The notes: generated by a model not told the origin, from the letters alone. A DNA stretch of 64,000 bases from Candidatus Thioglobus sp. (GCA_028228555.1 JAOJBP010000004.1:1-64000), one strand, 5' to 3'; shown: positions 21,394-30,672, counted from the stretch's first letter. Made by a program: numbers and translations.

Positions 21394-24300
21394 ATGGATG
21401 ACCAAACACAAAGATCTCAAGCCCTAGATACGAGCAGCTCTTTTCTTATTCAAGCGCCTGCGGGCTCGGGCAAAACTGAGCTACTCACGCAGCGTTATTT
21501 AAAACTCTTATCCATTAGTGAATCGCCTGAAAGCGTACTGGCGATGACGTTTACAAAAAAAGCGGTCAGTGAGCTTAAGGCTAGGGTTATTGACGCACTT
21601 AAATCTGCAGCTGGCGATCGCCCGACACAGGCGCACAAACAAACAACCTATGATTTGGCCTTAGCAGTCCTAGAGCAATCAAGCGTAAATGGTTGGGATC
21701 TGATCAGTATGCCTCAACGGCTCAAAATCTCAACCATTGATGGTTTATCTAATTTAATTACAAGTCGATACCCTCAGCCCCAAAATTGGGTTAATAGGCA
21801 AATTATTACCCAGATTTGGCAACAAGATAATTTGTATTTGCAGGCAGCCAAGCAAACATTACTGAGTATAGATGACAAGGAGTTTGGTGATTGTATAAGC
21901 AGTACTTTGTTGTATCTAGATAATAATGTGAATCGTTTTTATCAGCTAGTCACCACTATGCTAAAAAAACGCGATCAATGGCTAAAAAAACTCTATTTGC
22001 AAGACACTTTAAATATTCAAAATTTAGAAAATAGTGCAGCGACTATTATTAATCGACATTTAGAGCATTTATTAACCCAAGCTCAGCAACATTTTAATAC
22101 TGAGTTTTTTACCGCATTGAGTGATAATACTCAGCCTGAAATCTCTAGTCTTAATGAGTTGCCTTGTGCCAGTGTCAATGACTTGCCCAAATGGAAAAAT
22201 CTGGCTAATTTGTGTCTCACTGCAACCGGTGATTGTCGCAAGCAACTTACCAAGGCCAACGGCTTTCCAGTAGATTTAAAAACTCAAAAGCAAACTGTAC
22301 TTGAAACATTGACAGATTTGTCAGCTCAAACAGCTTTGTGCGCATTATTACGCGACGTTAACAAGTTGCCTGATGTAAAGTTTGATACCACGCAAGTTCA
22401 AGCACTAGATGATATCGCCCAAGTCTTAAAAATTGCAGTTGCACAGCTAAATATTTTATTTAACGAACAACAAGTCACCGATTTTATTCAAGTAGCACTG
22501 GATGCTGATCAGGCGTTGAGCCAAAATGAAACCAGCGATATTGCGCTATTTTTAGATTATAAAATACAACACTTGTTAATTGATGAATTTCAAGACACCT
22601 CAAGTACGCAGTTTTCACTGATTGAAAAATTGATTGCGAACTGGCAGCCAGACGACAATAAAACTTTGTTTTTAGTGGGCGATCCCATGCAGTCTATTTA
22701 CTTATTTAGACAGTCCCAGGTGGGTTTGTTTTTGCAAGTACGCGCCCAAGGTATTGCCAATATTAGACCTGATTTTTTGCAATTAACGACTAATTTTCGT
22801 TCTACAAAAGCAGTGGTCGAAGCCAATAACGAGATTTTTTCTAAAATTTTTCCTCAACAAGAGGATGCGTACTTAGGTGCTATTAGCTATTCGCCTTCTA
22901 TCGCGGCTAATCAAAACAATGATCCAGCCATTCAAATGCATACTTGTGCTTACAAAGAAGATGAACAGGAGGCGCAAATTGTTTTGGATATTATCCAAAG
23001 CAACCCCAATAAGCAGATTGCTGTTTTGGTCAGAAGTCGCTCCCATTTAAAGTATATTGCGCCCAGTTTAAAAAATGCAGGGATTGAGTTTGAATCTTTA
23101 AAAACCACGCCGCTTAAAGAGGCGCCATTCAGTAAAGACTTATTAAGTCTAACGCGTGCTTTACTTCACCTGGGCGATAAAACAGCCTGGCTTGGTCTGT
23201 TACGCTCGCCTTGGTGTGGATTATTATTAGAAGACTTATTGGCTTTATCGCAAAATGAAGAACAGGTTATCTTAGAAGTTATTAGCAACCAACAAGGGTT
23301 AAAAAATTTGAGTGCAGATGGTCAAAAACGCGCACAACATGTTGCCAGTGCTTTAGAGCAAGCCATTGGACAGCGTGCAAGATTTAGCTTTGTTCAAACG
23401 CTTGAATTTGCACTTTATCAACTCATGCCAAAAGCGAGTTTATCGGTTAAAGAGTCGATGATTAAAGATCAATTTATGAAAATTATTCATGAATGTGAAT
23501 TACAACAACAGCTAAATATCAAAACTATTAATCAAATGCTAGCGGAGCTTTACGCACCTAGTGTTCGATCCCGTGTTCAGCTAATGACCATTCATGAATC
23601 CAAAGGCTTAGAGTTTGATTGGGTGATTATGCCTGGACTGGGTAAATCTTCAAAGAGTAATCAGTCGCCTATTATTCACTTACAAGAATCTAGCAACCAG
23701 TCTTTGTTATTGGCACCGATGAAATCTTACGTGCAGTCTAAGGATAGCGCAACGTATGATTATCTTAAATATGTAGAATCTCAGCAGAGTAATAATGAAA
23801 CCCTGCGTCTATTGTATGTGGCGATGACTAGAGCCAAACAGTCAGTGCATTTGCTAGGCACTTTAAATAAAAGTAATAAAGCGGGCAAAAATACTTTGCT
23901 ATCTTTATTGGCGACTAAATTTCAATATCAGTTTGACCAAGTTAGCCCAACAACAATACAAGCTGACCAAGTATTAATAAAAGCGCCAGAATTATTGCGT
24001 TATAAGAAATTGCCAGATTATCAACAACTGGAAGATCATGCACATGAAAAGATTGATTTTCAGTTGAGTGTCGAAGTTCAGTTTAAAAGTTTGATGGGCA
24101 CATTGCTGCATCAATATTTTGAGCAGGAGCAATTTTCAACTGATCAAGCCAGTATTAAGTTACGTTTAATTGAGGCAGGATTTGCCCAGCATCAGCTAGA
24201 TCAGCAGTTAGCAGCTGTCATGCATATGATTCAAAATACTCAAAGCGATCCTCAGTTTGAGTGGCTATTTAAAGCTCGAGAATCCACTCAAGTTGAGGCT

Positions 24301-24561
24301 GAGTTTGTTATTGACGATCAGAGTATTGTTATTGATCGATATTTCATCGATAATGATATTTTATGGATTATTGATTTTAAAACTGCCGCCCAAGCAGAGT
24401 GCGAATCAATCGAGCAATTTATCCAACGACAAAAAATTGCGCATTCAAAGCAACTGTTATTTTATAAAGAAGTGCTCGCTAAGATCTATGAGTATGAAAT
24501 CAAATGCGCTTTATACTGCCCTAGCGTACAAAAAATTATAGAAATTGACTCTAAAATTTAG
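21394..24561 (+). CDS. addA: AddA/RecB-like UvrD-family helicase with PD-(D/E)XK nuclease domain
   Basis: Superfamily 1 helicase fused to a RecB-type nuclease, acting in double-strand break repair. Visible: Walker A APAGSGKTELLTQRY near residue 22, helicase motif II LIDEFQDTSSTQF near 390, GDPMQSIYLFRQS near 430, motif V/VI region MTIHESKGLEFDW near 730 and LLYVAMTRAKQSVH near 808, and the nuclease motif WIIDFKTAA near 990. About 1055 residues. I prefer the ATG at 21394 because AGG lies 8 bases upstream; a TTG at 21388 is the alternative. An AddB or RecC/RecD partner is not adjacent. Confidence 0.85.
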   Translation: MDDQTQRSQALDTSSSFLIQAPAGSGKTELLTQRYLKLLSISESPESVLAMTFTKKAVSELKARVIDALKSAAGDRPTQAHKQTTYDLALAVLEQSSVNGWDLISMPQRLKISTIDGLSNLITSRYPQPQNWVNRQIITQIWQQDNLYLQAAKQTLLSIDDKEFGDCISSTLLYLDNNVNRFYQLVTTMLKKRDQWLKKLYLQDTLNIQNLENSAATIINRHLEHLLTQAQQHFNTEFFTALSDNTQPEISSLNELPCASVNDLPKWKNLANLCLTATGDCRKQLTKANGFPVDLKTQKQTVLETLTDLSAQTALCALLRDVNKLPDVKFDTTQVQALDDIAQVLKIAVAQLNILFNEQQVTDFIQVALDADQALSQNETSDIALFLDYKIQHLLIDEFQDTSSTQFSLIEKLIANWQPDDNKTLFLVGDPMQSIYLFRQSQVGLFLQVRAQGIANIRPDFLQLTTNFRSTKAVVEANNEIFSKIFPQQEDAYLGAISYSPSIAANQNNDPAIQMHTCAYKEDEQEAQIVLDIIQSNPNKQIAVLVRSRSHLKYIAPSLKNAGIEFESLKTTPLKEAPFSKDLLSLTRALLHLGDKTAWLGLLRSPWCGLLLEDLLALSQNEEQVILEVISNQQGLKNLSADGQKRAQHVASALEQAIGQRARFSFVQTLEFALYQLMPKASLSVKESMIKDQFMKIIHECELQQQLNIKTINQMLAELYAPSVRSRVQLMTIHESKGLEFDWVIMPGLGKSSKSNQSPIIHLQESSNQSLLLAPMKSYVQSKDSATYDYLKYVESQQSNNETLRLLYVAMTRAKQSVHLLGTLNKSNKAGKNTLLSLLATKFQYQFDQVSPTTIQADQVLIKAPELLRYKKLPDYQQLEDHAHEKIDFQLSVEVQFKSLMGTLLHQYFEQEQFSTDQASIKLRLIEAGFAQHQLDQQLAAVMHMIQNTQSDPQFEWLFKARESTQVEAEFVIDDQSIVIDRYFIDNDILWIIDFKTAAQAECESIEQFIQRQKIAHSKQLLFYKEVLAKIYEYEIKCALYCPSVQKIIEIDSKI

Positions 24562-24739
24562 AAAATTTTACAAATAAGACGTTTATTGATCTTTATTCAA
24601 TAAAAAATTGTATTTAATTGCTTTTTATGGCTTAAATAATCATAAAAACCTCATTTATTAGTCTTTATTTCTCTATTTTATGGATATTCGTCTCAATTTT
24701 TGAGTTTTAACGTATTAATTAATCTTTATTAAAAAAAAG

Positions 24740-24766
24740 TATTAAAAATTTCAGAAATTTTGGAAA
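24740..24766 (+). repeat. Palindromic repeat, copy 2 (intergenic)
   Basis: Second copy of the sequence inside ubiA: AAAATTTCAGAAATTTT at 24745-24761 with 26 of 27 flanking bases shared. It lies 12 bases beyond the lptB stop. The rest of the gap 24562-24777 is very AT-rich with no gene visible. Confidence 0.6.
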
Positions 24767-24777
24767 CTGCTTTATTA

Positions 24778-25560
24778 TTAAAAGTCAAAGCCCTTATTTT
24801 TATCAATGGACCGTTTTTTCGGATACTTGACTTGTCCAACACGCCTTTCTCCTAAATAAACCGTTTTAACCAATCGATTTGCAAGTATCTGTTCTTTGTC
24901 ACCTTTGGCGATAATCTCCCCATCATTAAGAACATAGGAGTGGTCACAAGTATCCAGCATTTCTCGATAGTTATGATCTGTAATTAGGATGCCAATACCG
25001 CGATCTCTGAGATGGTAAATAATACTTTGTATATCTTTTACTGAAATAGGATCAACGCCTGCAAAAGGCTCATCAAGTAGAATAAATTTTGGATCAAGCG
25101 CTAAAGTACGTGCAATTTCTACTCTTCTTCTTTCGCCACCTGACAAGCTTATGCCTTCAAGATGGCGAATATGCTCAATGTTAAATTCTTTTAATAACTC
25201 TTCTAATCGGTGCTCGCGTTGCGCCTCATCTAAGCTGGCATTATTCTCTAACAACGCCATAATATTATCTTCAGCAGAAAGCTTCCTAAAAATGGATGGC
25301 TCCTGTGGAAGGTAGCCAATCCCCATTTGAGCTCGTTTATGCATAGGCATTTTACTAATATCGATCTCATTAATATAGACATTGCCTTTATCCGCCTTAA
25401 CCAATCCACAAGCAACGTAAAAGCAGGTAGTTTTACCAGCGCCATTAGGGCCTATTAAACCAACAATCTCACCAGTTTTAACAAAAAATGAAACATCTTT
25501 TACAATGGCGCGACGACTATAAGATTTGAAGATTTTTTTAATTTCTAAAATGTCCGGCAT
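24778..25560 (-). CDS. lptB: LPS export ABC transporter ATPase LptB
   Basis: Cytoplasmic ATPase of the LptB2FGC complex that extracts lipopolysaccharide from the inner membrane. The 260 residues have Walker [15 protein letters not shown] near 35, the [11 protein letters not shown]-loop stretch near 84, signature [16 protein letters not shown] near 138, Walker [14 protein letters not shown] near 158 and the [10 protein letters not shown] switch region near 193. LptB-specific features such as QEPSIFRKL and TDHNVRE-like residues are clear. It is usually joined to lptC and lptA, but here mreB and thiE separate them. Confidence 0.95.
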   Translation of the reverse strand: MPDILEIKKIFKSYSRRAIVKDVSFFVKTGEIVGLIGPNGAGKTTCFYVACGLVKADKGNVYINEIDISKMPMHKRAQMGIGYLPQEPSIFRKLSAEDNIMALLENNASLDEAQREHRLEELLKEFNIEHIRHLEGISLSGGERRRVEIARTLALDPKFILLDEPFAGVDPISVKDIQSIIYHLRDRGIGILITDHNYREMLDTCDHSYVLNDGEIIAKGDKEQILANRLVKTVYLGERRVGQVKYPKKRSIDKNKGFDF

Positions 25561-25730
25561 AATTTTTATTGACTCAATTTATACTACTTGTGTATTTTAT
25601 TGTTCACTGATGTAATTCAATTTTAAACCCATTAAATTAGGAGTTCATAAGTTTAATAGTGGCGATCAATCAACAGAAAGTAAGAGGACGCAGGGTACAA
25701 TCCCTTTTAGAGTAATCCATCATTTAACAA
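25561..25730. other. Non-coding gap between lptB and a gene remnant
   Basis: AT-rich stretch with no convincing gene on either strand. Short open stretches exist but lack starts and recognisable motifs. It probably includes the lptB promoter and further remnants of the decayed gene next to it. Confidence 0.4.
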
Positions 25731-25930
25731 CTAATAATACATTAATTTTCTGAAAAATGCGTTGCTACTGGAGAGGTTACTGGTGAAAATGATATGGATC
25801 TTAATAGCTTTCTTTAAGTAATACTTGGCTTTTAGTAAGTTTTTGTCGACACGTTCGCCTTCGAAATATATAACGCCTAACTCGTATTGAGCAGGTATAT
25901 CACTGTGCTCAGCTAAAACTTTAATTGATT
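25731..25930 (-). pseudogene. Remnant of a Sel1-repeat (TPR-like) protein
   Basis: Reading the minus strand from about 25930 to the TAG at 25731 gives a stretch containing AEHSDIPAQYELGVIYFEGE and then LLKAKYYLKKAIKIH. This is one clear Sel1-like repeat (A..G-x-A-QYELG-x-Y..G..V..n...A..yy.kA). An in-frame stop lies directly upstream, there is no good start, and only one repeat survives of a family that normally has several. I read it as the remains of a gene downstream of mreB. Confidence 0.65.
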
Positions 25931-25955
25931 AACATTTGAATTTCCCTCATTGAGT

Positions 25956-26993
25956 TTATTCAGCTGAGACAAAAGCCATTTGTTGCTTGTTAATCATTTC
26001 TAATGCCATATTGGCACCTTTTGCAACACAAACTAGTGGGTTGTCAGCAATATGCACCTCAAGATTTGTTTCTCTTTTTATTAGTAGACCTAAGCCCTCT
26101 AATAATGCGCCGCCACCAGTTAGCATGACGCCACCTTCTGCAATATCTGAAGAGAGTTCAGGTGGTGTTTTCTCTAAAGCGACTCTAATAGCAGCTATAA
26201 CTGCTTTTAATGGACTTCTTAAAGCATCTAGAGTTTGGACATTAGTCATAATAAACTCAGTTGGCAACCCAGAAGCAACACCTCTACCTACGTACTTAGC
26301 TTTTTTAATAGCATTAGATTTATAAGCAGATCCTATTTCTTCTTTGATCTTTTCAGCAGTAACTTCACCAATAATAACTTTGTGCTTCTGGCGCACATAC
26401 TTAGTAATACTCTCATTAAAAGCATCACCAGCAACTCGCACTGAATCTGCATAAACGATACCATTAAGAGACATAATACCAATCTCGGTAGTGCCACCAC
26501 CAATATCAACCACCATGTGTCCTGCTGACTCACCAATATCCATACCCGCGCCTAATGCAGCAGCAATAGGTTCATCGATTAGGAATACTTCTTTGGCACC
26601 TGCTTCAACCGCACTTTCTTTAATAGCTCGACGCTCCACCTGGGTGGCACCACAGGGGACACAAATCAAGATTGAGGGTGAAGGTGAAAAGAAGCCTTGT
26701 TGCATCACCTGTCGAATAAAGTACTGTAGCATTTTTTTGGTGATGCTAAAATCAGCAATCACGCCATCTTTCATTGGTCGAATAGCCTGGATGGCACCTG
26801 GCGTTCTACCCAGCATATTTTTAGCTTCCCTTCCAACTGCAACGACCACTTTCTCTAAAGAGCCTGGTTCATCACGAATAGCAACGACTGATGGCTCATC
26901 AAGAACCAGCTCACCATTTAAATAGATTAATGTATTAACTGTGCCCAGATCGATTGATAGACACTTTGGCTTGAATAGACCTAATTTGAACAT
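25956..26993 (-). CDS. mreB: Rod-shape-determining protein MreB
   Basis: Bacterial actin that organises lateral wall synthesis. The 345 residues show SIDLGTVNTLIY near 14, the adenosine-site motif VDIGGGTTEIGIM near 165, IDEPIAAALGAG near 140 and LTGGGALLEGL near 290. It lacks neighbouring mreC and mreD, which commonly follow it. Instead a Sel1-repeat remnant lies downstream. A rod or short-rod cell shape is implied if the partner genes exist elsewhere. Confidence 0.96.
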   Translation of the reverse strand: MFKLGLFKPKCLSIDLGTVNTLIYLNGELVLDEPSVVAIRDEPGSLEKVVVAVGREAKNMLGRTPGAIQAIRPMKDGVIADFSITKKMLQYFIRQVMQQGFFSPSPSILICVPCGATQVERRAIKESAVEAGAKEVFLIDEPIAAALGAGMDIGESAGHMVVDIGGGTTEIGIMSLNGIVYADSVRVAGDAFNESITKYVRQKHKVIIGEVTAEKIKEEIGSAYKSNAIKKAKYVGRGVASGLPTEFIMTNVQTLDALRSPLKAVIAAIRVALEKTPPELSSDIAEGGVMLTGGGALLEGLGLLIKRETNLEVHIADNPLVCVAKGANMALEMINKQQMAFVSAE

Positions 26994-27091
26994 AAAACTC
27001 CCCCAAGTTTAATAGCTGACAACTTTTTAAATTTGGTCAGATCGAACGAGATCATAGCCGAATATCACGTTATTGTACCCGCAATGCAAAG

Positions 27092-27670
27092 CTAATGTTC
27101 ATATAAGGCCCTAACCATTGCTACAGCAGTGCATCCAGCCTGGAATGCATACTCTTGATTGTTAAAATCAATACCGCCAATACCTACAATTGGAACTTTG
27201 AGAATTTGCCGAGCTTGGGTAATAATATCTAATGAGCAATGAGGTGCGTCTGGTTTGGTGCTGGACGAAAATAAGGCGCCAAAAGCTACATAACTAGCAC
27301 CTTTTTCTTGTGCATTGATTGCCAGATTTATATCATCATAACAAGACACACCAATAATGGCATCTTGTTTGAGTAGTTGGCGTGCTTGTTCAATTGAAGC
27401 ATCACTTTTACCTAGATGAACGCCATCTGCATCAACTTTTTGAGCAAGGTTAATATCATCATTGATAATAAATAAAGTATGATGTTGTAAACATAATTGG
27501 CGCAGTTTAGTAGCTTCTTCAAGCTTTAAACCGTCATCAGTGGTTTTGCGTCGGTACTGTAAGATGCTAATATGATGCTGAGTAATTACTTTTTCAACTT
27601 GATCGAGGTTAAGAGGAACATCTGGTGTAATGGCGTAAATGCCACGGATTTTTTCAACTGAATTTGACAT
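27092..27670 (-). CDS. thiE: Thiamine-phosphate synthase
   Basis: Joins HMP-diphosphate and thiazole phosphate to give thiamine phosphate. In 192 residues: IYAITPD near 11, QYRRKT near 37 (QLR-type phosphate contact), DGVHLGKSD near 84, IGVSCYDD near 105, VAFGALFSSSTKPDAP near 127 and VGIGGIDFNN near 160. No TPP riboswitch is seen upstream, because the start codon is 1 base from the divergent lptC start. Thiamine diphosphate is the cofactor of the transketolase in this window. Confidence 0.94.
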   Translation of the reverse strand: MSNSVEKIRGIYAITPDVPLNLDQVEKVITQHHISILQYRRKTTDDGLKLEEATKLRQLCLQHHTLFIINDDINLAQKVDADGVHLGKSDASIEQARQLLKQDAIIGVSCYDDINLAINAQEKGASYVAFGALFSSSTKPDAPHCSLDIITQARQILKVPIVGIGGIDFNNQEYAFQAGCTAVAMVRALYEH

Positions 27671-27671
27671 A

Positions 27672-28646
27672 ATGAATTTTCAATTAAGACATAATTTATT
27701 ACTTACAACTTTTATTATAGTGATTATTGCCACAATGTGGCTTTTGATGAAAGGTTTGTCTTATTCATTTGACCAATTAACAACGCCAGATTCTACAGAT
27801 TCCATTGAATTAAAAGATGATGAAATACTTGCCCTGCCCGTACTTTCTCAAAAATCTGGTTATATGGAAAAAATTGAAAACTTTGCGTTGCAAGAATTTG
27901 GCATTAACCGAGTCTTGTCTCATTTTGTTCAAGCAGATATCTATCTTAACTTTAAAGAAGAGCCCGCTTTATTGGTTAATCCTAGAGTAACAACTTATGA
28001 TCAAAATGGCGAGACTAATTATATATTAACATCTAAGCGTGCTAATTATCTTGATACTGGCGAGGTAAGCTTTAAGGGGGAGGTGAACATTTCTTCAGGT
28101 AATGGAGTTAGCCATAAAATGAACACCGAAGAGCTTCTGGTTGATACAAATACAGATGATCTATTAAGCACTGAGAAGGTAACTTATTTGGGAGAAGATT
28201 CGAAAATTATCTCCCAAGGTATGCACATGCAAACAAAAATTGATAGAATGCAGCTAACAGGTGATGTGGTTATTAATCAGGACAGTGGTCAAAAAATGCT
28301 TACTAAAGATTTATATATTGATCAGTCTAGTGATCAAAAGCATTATTATTCAGATGATAAAACCACTTACCTATCTACCGAAAATAAGATTTATGCTCAC
28401 GGCATGGACATTAAAGATAAAACAACCCAATTATTGGGTCAGGTTAATATTTTGCAAAATTCAGGATCAACTATCGATACTGAAGATTTAACGATTGATC
28501 AGTCAAACAATGCACAGGTGTATACAACAGACAATGGTATTCATTATCAATCAAGCGTTGCAGATATTCGCGCTCTAGGTATGCGTTATGATGCAGACAA
28601 ACAAAAGATTCAATTTACCGGCGGTGTAGTAGGACAATATGATTAA
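27672..28646 (+). CDS. lptC: LPS export system protein LptC (long form)
   Basis: Inner-membrane bitopic protein that passes lipopolysaccharide from LptFG to LptA. I start at 27672 (MNFQLRHN) so that an anchor helix at about 9-27 comes first; an upstream in-frame ATG at 27639 would lie inside thiE. At about 324 residues it is much longer than the roughly 190 of E. coli LptC. The extra part repeats an OstA/LptA-like beta pattern with recurring L.G.V.I.Q.SG and TEDL.ID blocks (about 195-300). It overlaps lptA by 8 bases. The family call rests on context, anchor and the beta-rich fold. Confidence 0.82.
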   Translation: MNFQLRHNLLLTTFIIVIIATMWLLMKGLSYSFDQLTTPDSTDSIELKDDEILALPVLSQKSGYMEKIENFALQEFGINRVLSHFVQADIYLNFKEEPALLVNPRVTTYDQNGETNYILTSKRANYLDTGEVSFKGEVNISSGNGVSHKMNTEELLVDTNTDDLLSTEKVTYLGEDSKIISQGMHMQTKIDRMQLTGDVVINQDSGQKMLTKDLYIDQSSDQKHYYSDDKTTYLSTENKIYAHGMDIKDKTTQLLGQVNILQNSGSTIDTEDLTIDQSNNAQVYTTDNGIHYQSSVADIRALGMRYDADKQKIQFTGGVVGQYD

Positions 28647-29124
28647 AAAGCTACTTCTCTTTGTTTGTCTTATGCCAGGGGTGTCTATAGCTTTACAAGA
28701 TGACGCTACTCAGCCTATCAATATTAAAGCACAAGCGGTGCTAATTGATGAAAAAAAAGGTATTAGTATTTATACTGGCAAGGCTAGTGTGGTTCAGGGC
28801 TCATTAATCTTAAGTGCTGAAAAGATACAGCTATTTAGTAACCAGACCCAGGTAACTAAAATGATTGCCAATGGCGATAAAAAGCAGCGCGCTCATTACC
28901 AGCAAAGCCAACCAACTCAGCCACGTTTTATTGAAGCAACGGCGAATAAGATTACCTATATGGTTCAAAAAGAGATGGTGCATCTAAAAGGCAATGCGCA
29001 CTTGGTTCAAGGCTTCGATTCGTTTAGTGGTGGTTCGCTAGATTATGATATTAAGAAAGACAAAGTGATAGCTAATAAGTCCAAAGACGGCTTACAAAGA
29101 GTCAGGTTTAAGATCAAACTTTAG
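28639..29124 (+). CDS. lptA: LPS transport periplasmic protein LptA
   Basis: Periplasmic bridge protein that shuttles lipopolysaccharide to LptD. The 161 residues begin with a cleavable signal (KKLLLFVCLMPGVSIA) and continue with the OstA-type beta-jellyroll: PINIKAQAVLIDEKKGISIY near 26, YTGKASVVQGSLILSAEKI near 45, MVHLKGNAHLVQG near 115. The start overlaps the lptC stop, so the two are co-translated. Confidence 0.92.
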   Translation: MIKKLLLFVCLMPGVSIALQDDATQPINIKAQAVLIDEKKGISIYTGKASVVQGSLILSAEKIQLFSNQTQVTKMIANGDKKQRAHYQQSQPTQPRFIEATANKITYMVQKEMVHLKGNAHLVQGFDSFSGGSLDYDIKKDKVIANKSKDGLQRVRFKIKL

Positions 29125-29133
29125 TATATATCC

Positions 29134-29143
29134 ATAGAGATAT
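29134..29143 (+). repeat. Half of an inverted repeat flanking sat
   Basis: ATAGAGATAT here is matched by its exact reverse complement ATATCTCTAT at 30497-30506, so the sat gene is bracketed by a 10-base inverted pair. Ten AT-rich bases could match by chance. Confidence 0.25.
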
Positions 29144-29188
29144 ATAAGAGTATCCCTATATGGAAGCCGTATAAAAAAGCACAATAGG

Positions 29189-29194
29189 TATAAT
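29189..29194 (+). promoter_or_regulatory. -10 element of the sat promoter
   Basis: A perfect TATAAT 32 bases before the sat ATG. No good -35 is seen at the standard spacing, which suggests an activator or a weak promoter core. Confidence 0.45.
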
Positions 29195-29226
29195 TTTCTA
29201 TCTTTAAACATAAATAGGATTGTACT

Positions 29227-30435
29227 ATGTCAAAATTAGTCCCACCACATGGTAGTGACACACTTAATGCGTTAGCATTGTCAGGTGATGCGCTTACAGC
29301 GGAGTTAGCAAGAGCTGAGTCTCTAGCAAAAATCACATGTTCTTCTAGAGAGGAAGGTGATATTGTTATGTTGGGTATTGGTGGCTTTAATCCCTTAGAT
29401 GGTTTCATGGGTAAAGCAGACTGGCAAGGTGTTTGTGACAACATGACTATGGCTAACGGCTTATTTTGGCCAATCCCAGTAACGCTATCGACAGATGATG
29501 AATCTGTTAAAGCGGGTGATGAAATTACAATCGTTAGCAGCAAGTCAGGCGACATTATGGCAACAATGACAGTGACTGAGAAGTACGTCATTGACAAAGA
29601 ACACGAATGTGAAAAAGTTTTCAAAACAACTGAAGATGCGCATCCAGGTGTTGTCATGGTTAAGGCGCAAGGGAAATATAACCTTGCAGGCCCTATTAAG
29701 GTATTGTCAGATGGCGGCTTCCCTGAAAAGTTCGGTGCTTTATATATGACACCAGCTGAAACGCGTGCTTATTTTGATGATAAAGGTTGGAAGACAATTG
29801 CAGCATTCCAAACTCGCAATCCAATGCATCGTTCGCACGAATACTTAGCAAAAATTGCTGTCGAGATTTGTGACGGTGTTATGATTCATTCAGTTTTAGG
29901 TGGACTTAAAGCGGGTGATATTCCTGCTGATGTTCGCTCTGAAGCAATTTCAGTCTTGATTGAAAATTACTTTGTTGATAATACAGTGCTTCAATCTGGC
30001 TACCCACTAGATATGCGTTATGCAGGTCCTCGTGAGGCTTTATTACATGCGCTATTTAGACAAAACTACGGCTGTTCACACCTAATTGTTGGTCGTGATC
30101 ATGCAGGTGTAGACGACTACTATGGTCCGTTTGATGCGCATAATATCTTTGATGAAATCGCTGATGACGCACTAATCACGCAACCTCTTAAGATTGATTG
30201 GACATTCTGGTGTCATGAATGTGGCGGTATGTCTTCAATGAAGACTTGTCCTCATGAAGCTAAAGATCGCGTTTTACTTTCAGGTACAAAAGTTCGTAAG
30301 ATGTTGTCTGAAGGTGAGGATCTTCCTCAAGAGTTTTCTCGCCCTGAGGTTGCTAAAGTATTACAAGCGTACTATGCAACTATCAAGGAAGAAGACAAGG
30401 TTGAAGTTAAATTAAGCGGTCATTCAGCTAAATAG
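29227..30435 (+). CDS. sat: Sulfate adenylyltransferase (dissimilatory, ATP sulfurylase)
   Basis: In sulfur oxidisers this enzyme runs in reverse: APS + PPi gives ATP + sulfate, a substrate-level phosphorylation. The 402 residues are the single-domain homo-oligomeric type. Motifs: [13 protein letters not shown] near 198 (QxRNPxHxxH), [14 protein letters not shown] near 290, and a cysteine/histidine cluster WCHECGG...KTCPH near 328-340 that probably binds zinc, as in the dissimilatory family. It precedes aprMBA, which makes its APS substrate. Confidence 0.97.
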   Translation: MSKLVPPHGSDTLNALALSGDALTAELARAESLAKITCSSREEGDIVMLGIGGFNPLDGFMGKADWQGVCDNMTMANGLFWPIPVTLSTDDESVKAGDEITIVSSKSGDIMATMTVTEKYVIDKEHECEKVFKTTEDAHPGVVMVKAQGKYNLAGPIKVLSDGGFPEKFGALYMTPAETRAYFDDKGWKTIAAFQTRNPMHRSHEYLAKIAVEICDGVMIHSVLGGLKAGDIPADVRSEAISVLIENYFVDNTVLQSGYPLDMRYAGPREALLHALFRQNYGCSHLIVGRDHAGVDDYYGPFDAHNIFDEIADDALITQPLKIDWTFWCHECGGMSSMKTCPHEAKDRVLLSGTKVRKMLSEGEDLPQEFSRPEVAKVLQAYYATIKEEDKVEVKLSGHSAK

Positions 30436-30483
30436 TAATTCATAAAAACTTGACTGCGTGGGAAATAGATTAATATTACCAAA

Positions 30484-30506
30484 GAGGTATATTATGATAT
30501 CTCTAT
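30484..30506 (+). repeat. Hairpin downstream of sat
   Basis: AGAGGTAT ... ATATCTCT pairs over 8 positions with one G-T wobble and a 6-base loop. No T run follows, so this would be at best a weak terminator. It contains the second half of the inverted pair that brackets sat. Confidence 0.35.
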
Positions 30507-30524
30507 AAACTAGTCATGTTTGCA

Positions 30525-30552
30525 TTGAGGCAAAAATTTAAAGAAGTATAAT
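30525..30552 (+). promoter_or_regulatory. Sigma70-type promoter of aprMBA
   Basis: TTGAGG and TATAAT separated by 16 bases. Transcription would begin near 30559 and leave a leader of about 114 bases. Confidence 0.55.
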
Positions 30553-30558
30553 AGTTGA

Positions 30559-30672
30559 ACTTTTAACAAAAGCGTAACTCACGTTTGAGATAGAGCAAAA
30601 CTGTGAAAAAGAGCCAATTGAGAGATTGGCATAAACAGAAGTAATTGATTTAACCTAAGGAGAATTAAACTC
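30559..30672 (+). promoter_or_regulatory. Structured leader of aprM
   Basis: The leader contains GCCAAT TGAGAG ATTGGC (30613-30630), a perfect 6-bp hairpin, and a smaller CTCA/TGAG pair before it. The ribosome binding site is CCTAAGGAG. No known riboswitch class is recognised. Confidence 0.35.

Noticed and set aside
25600-25755. Open plus-strand stretch of about 48 codons between lptB and the Sel1 remnant
   Set aside because: It has no usable start codon and no recognisable motif, and ends in the remnant region. Most likely chance.
29121-29657. Minus-strand open frame of 178 codons over sat
   Set aside because: It lies antisense to the well-supported sat gene and has low-complexity composition without motifs; a shadow frame.
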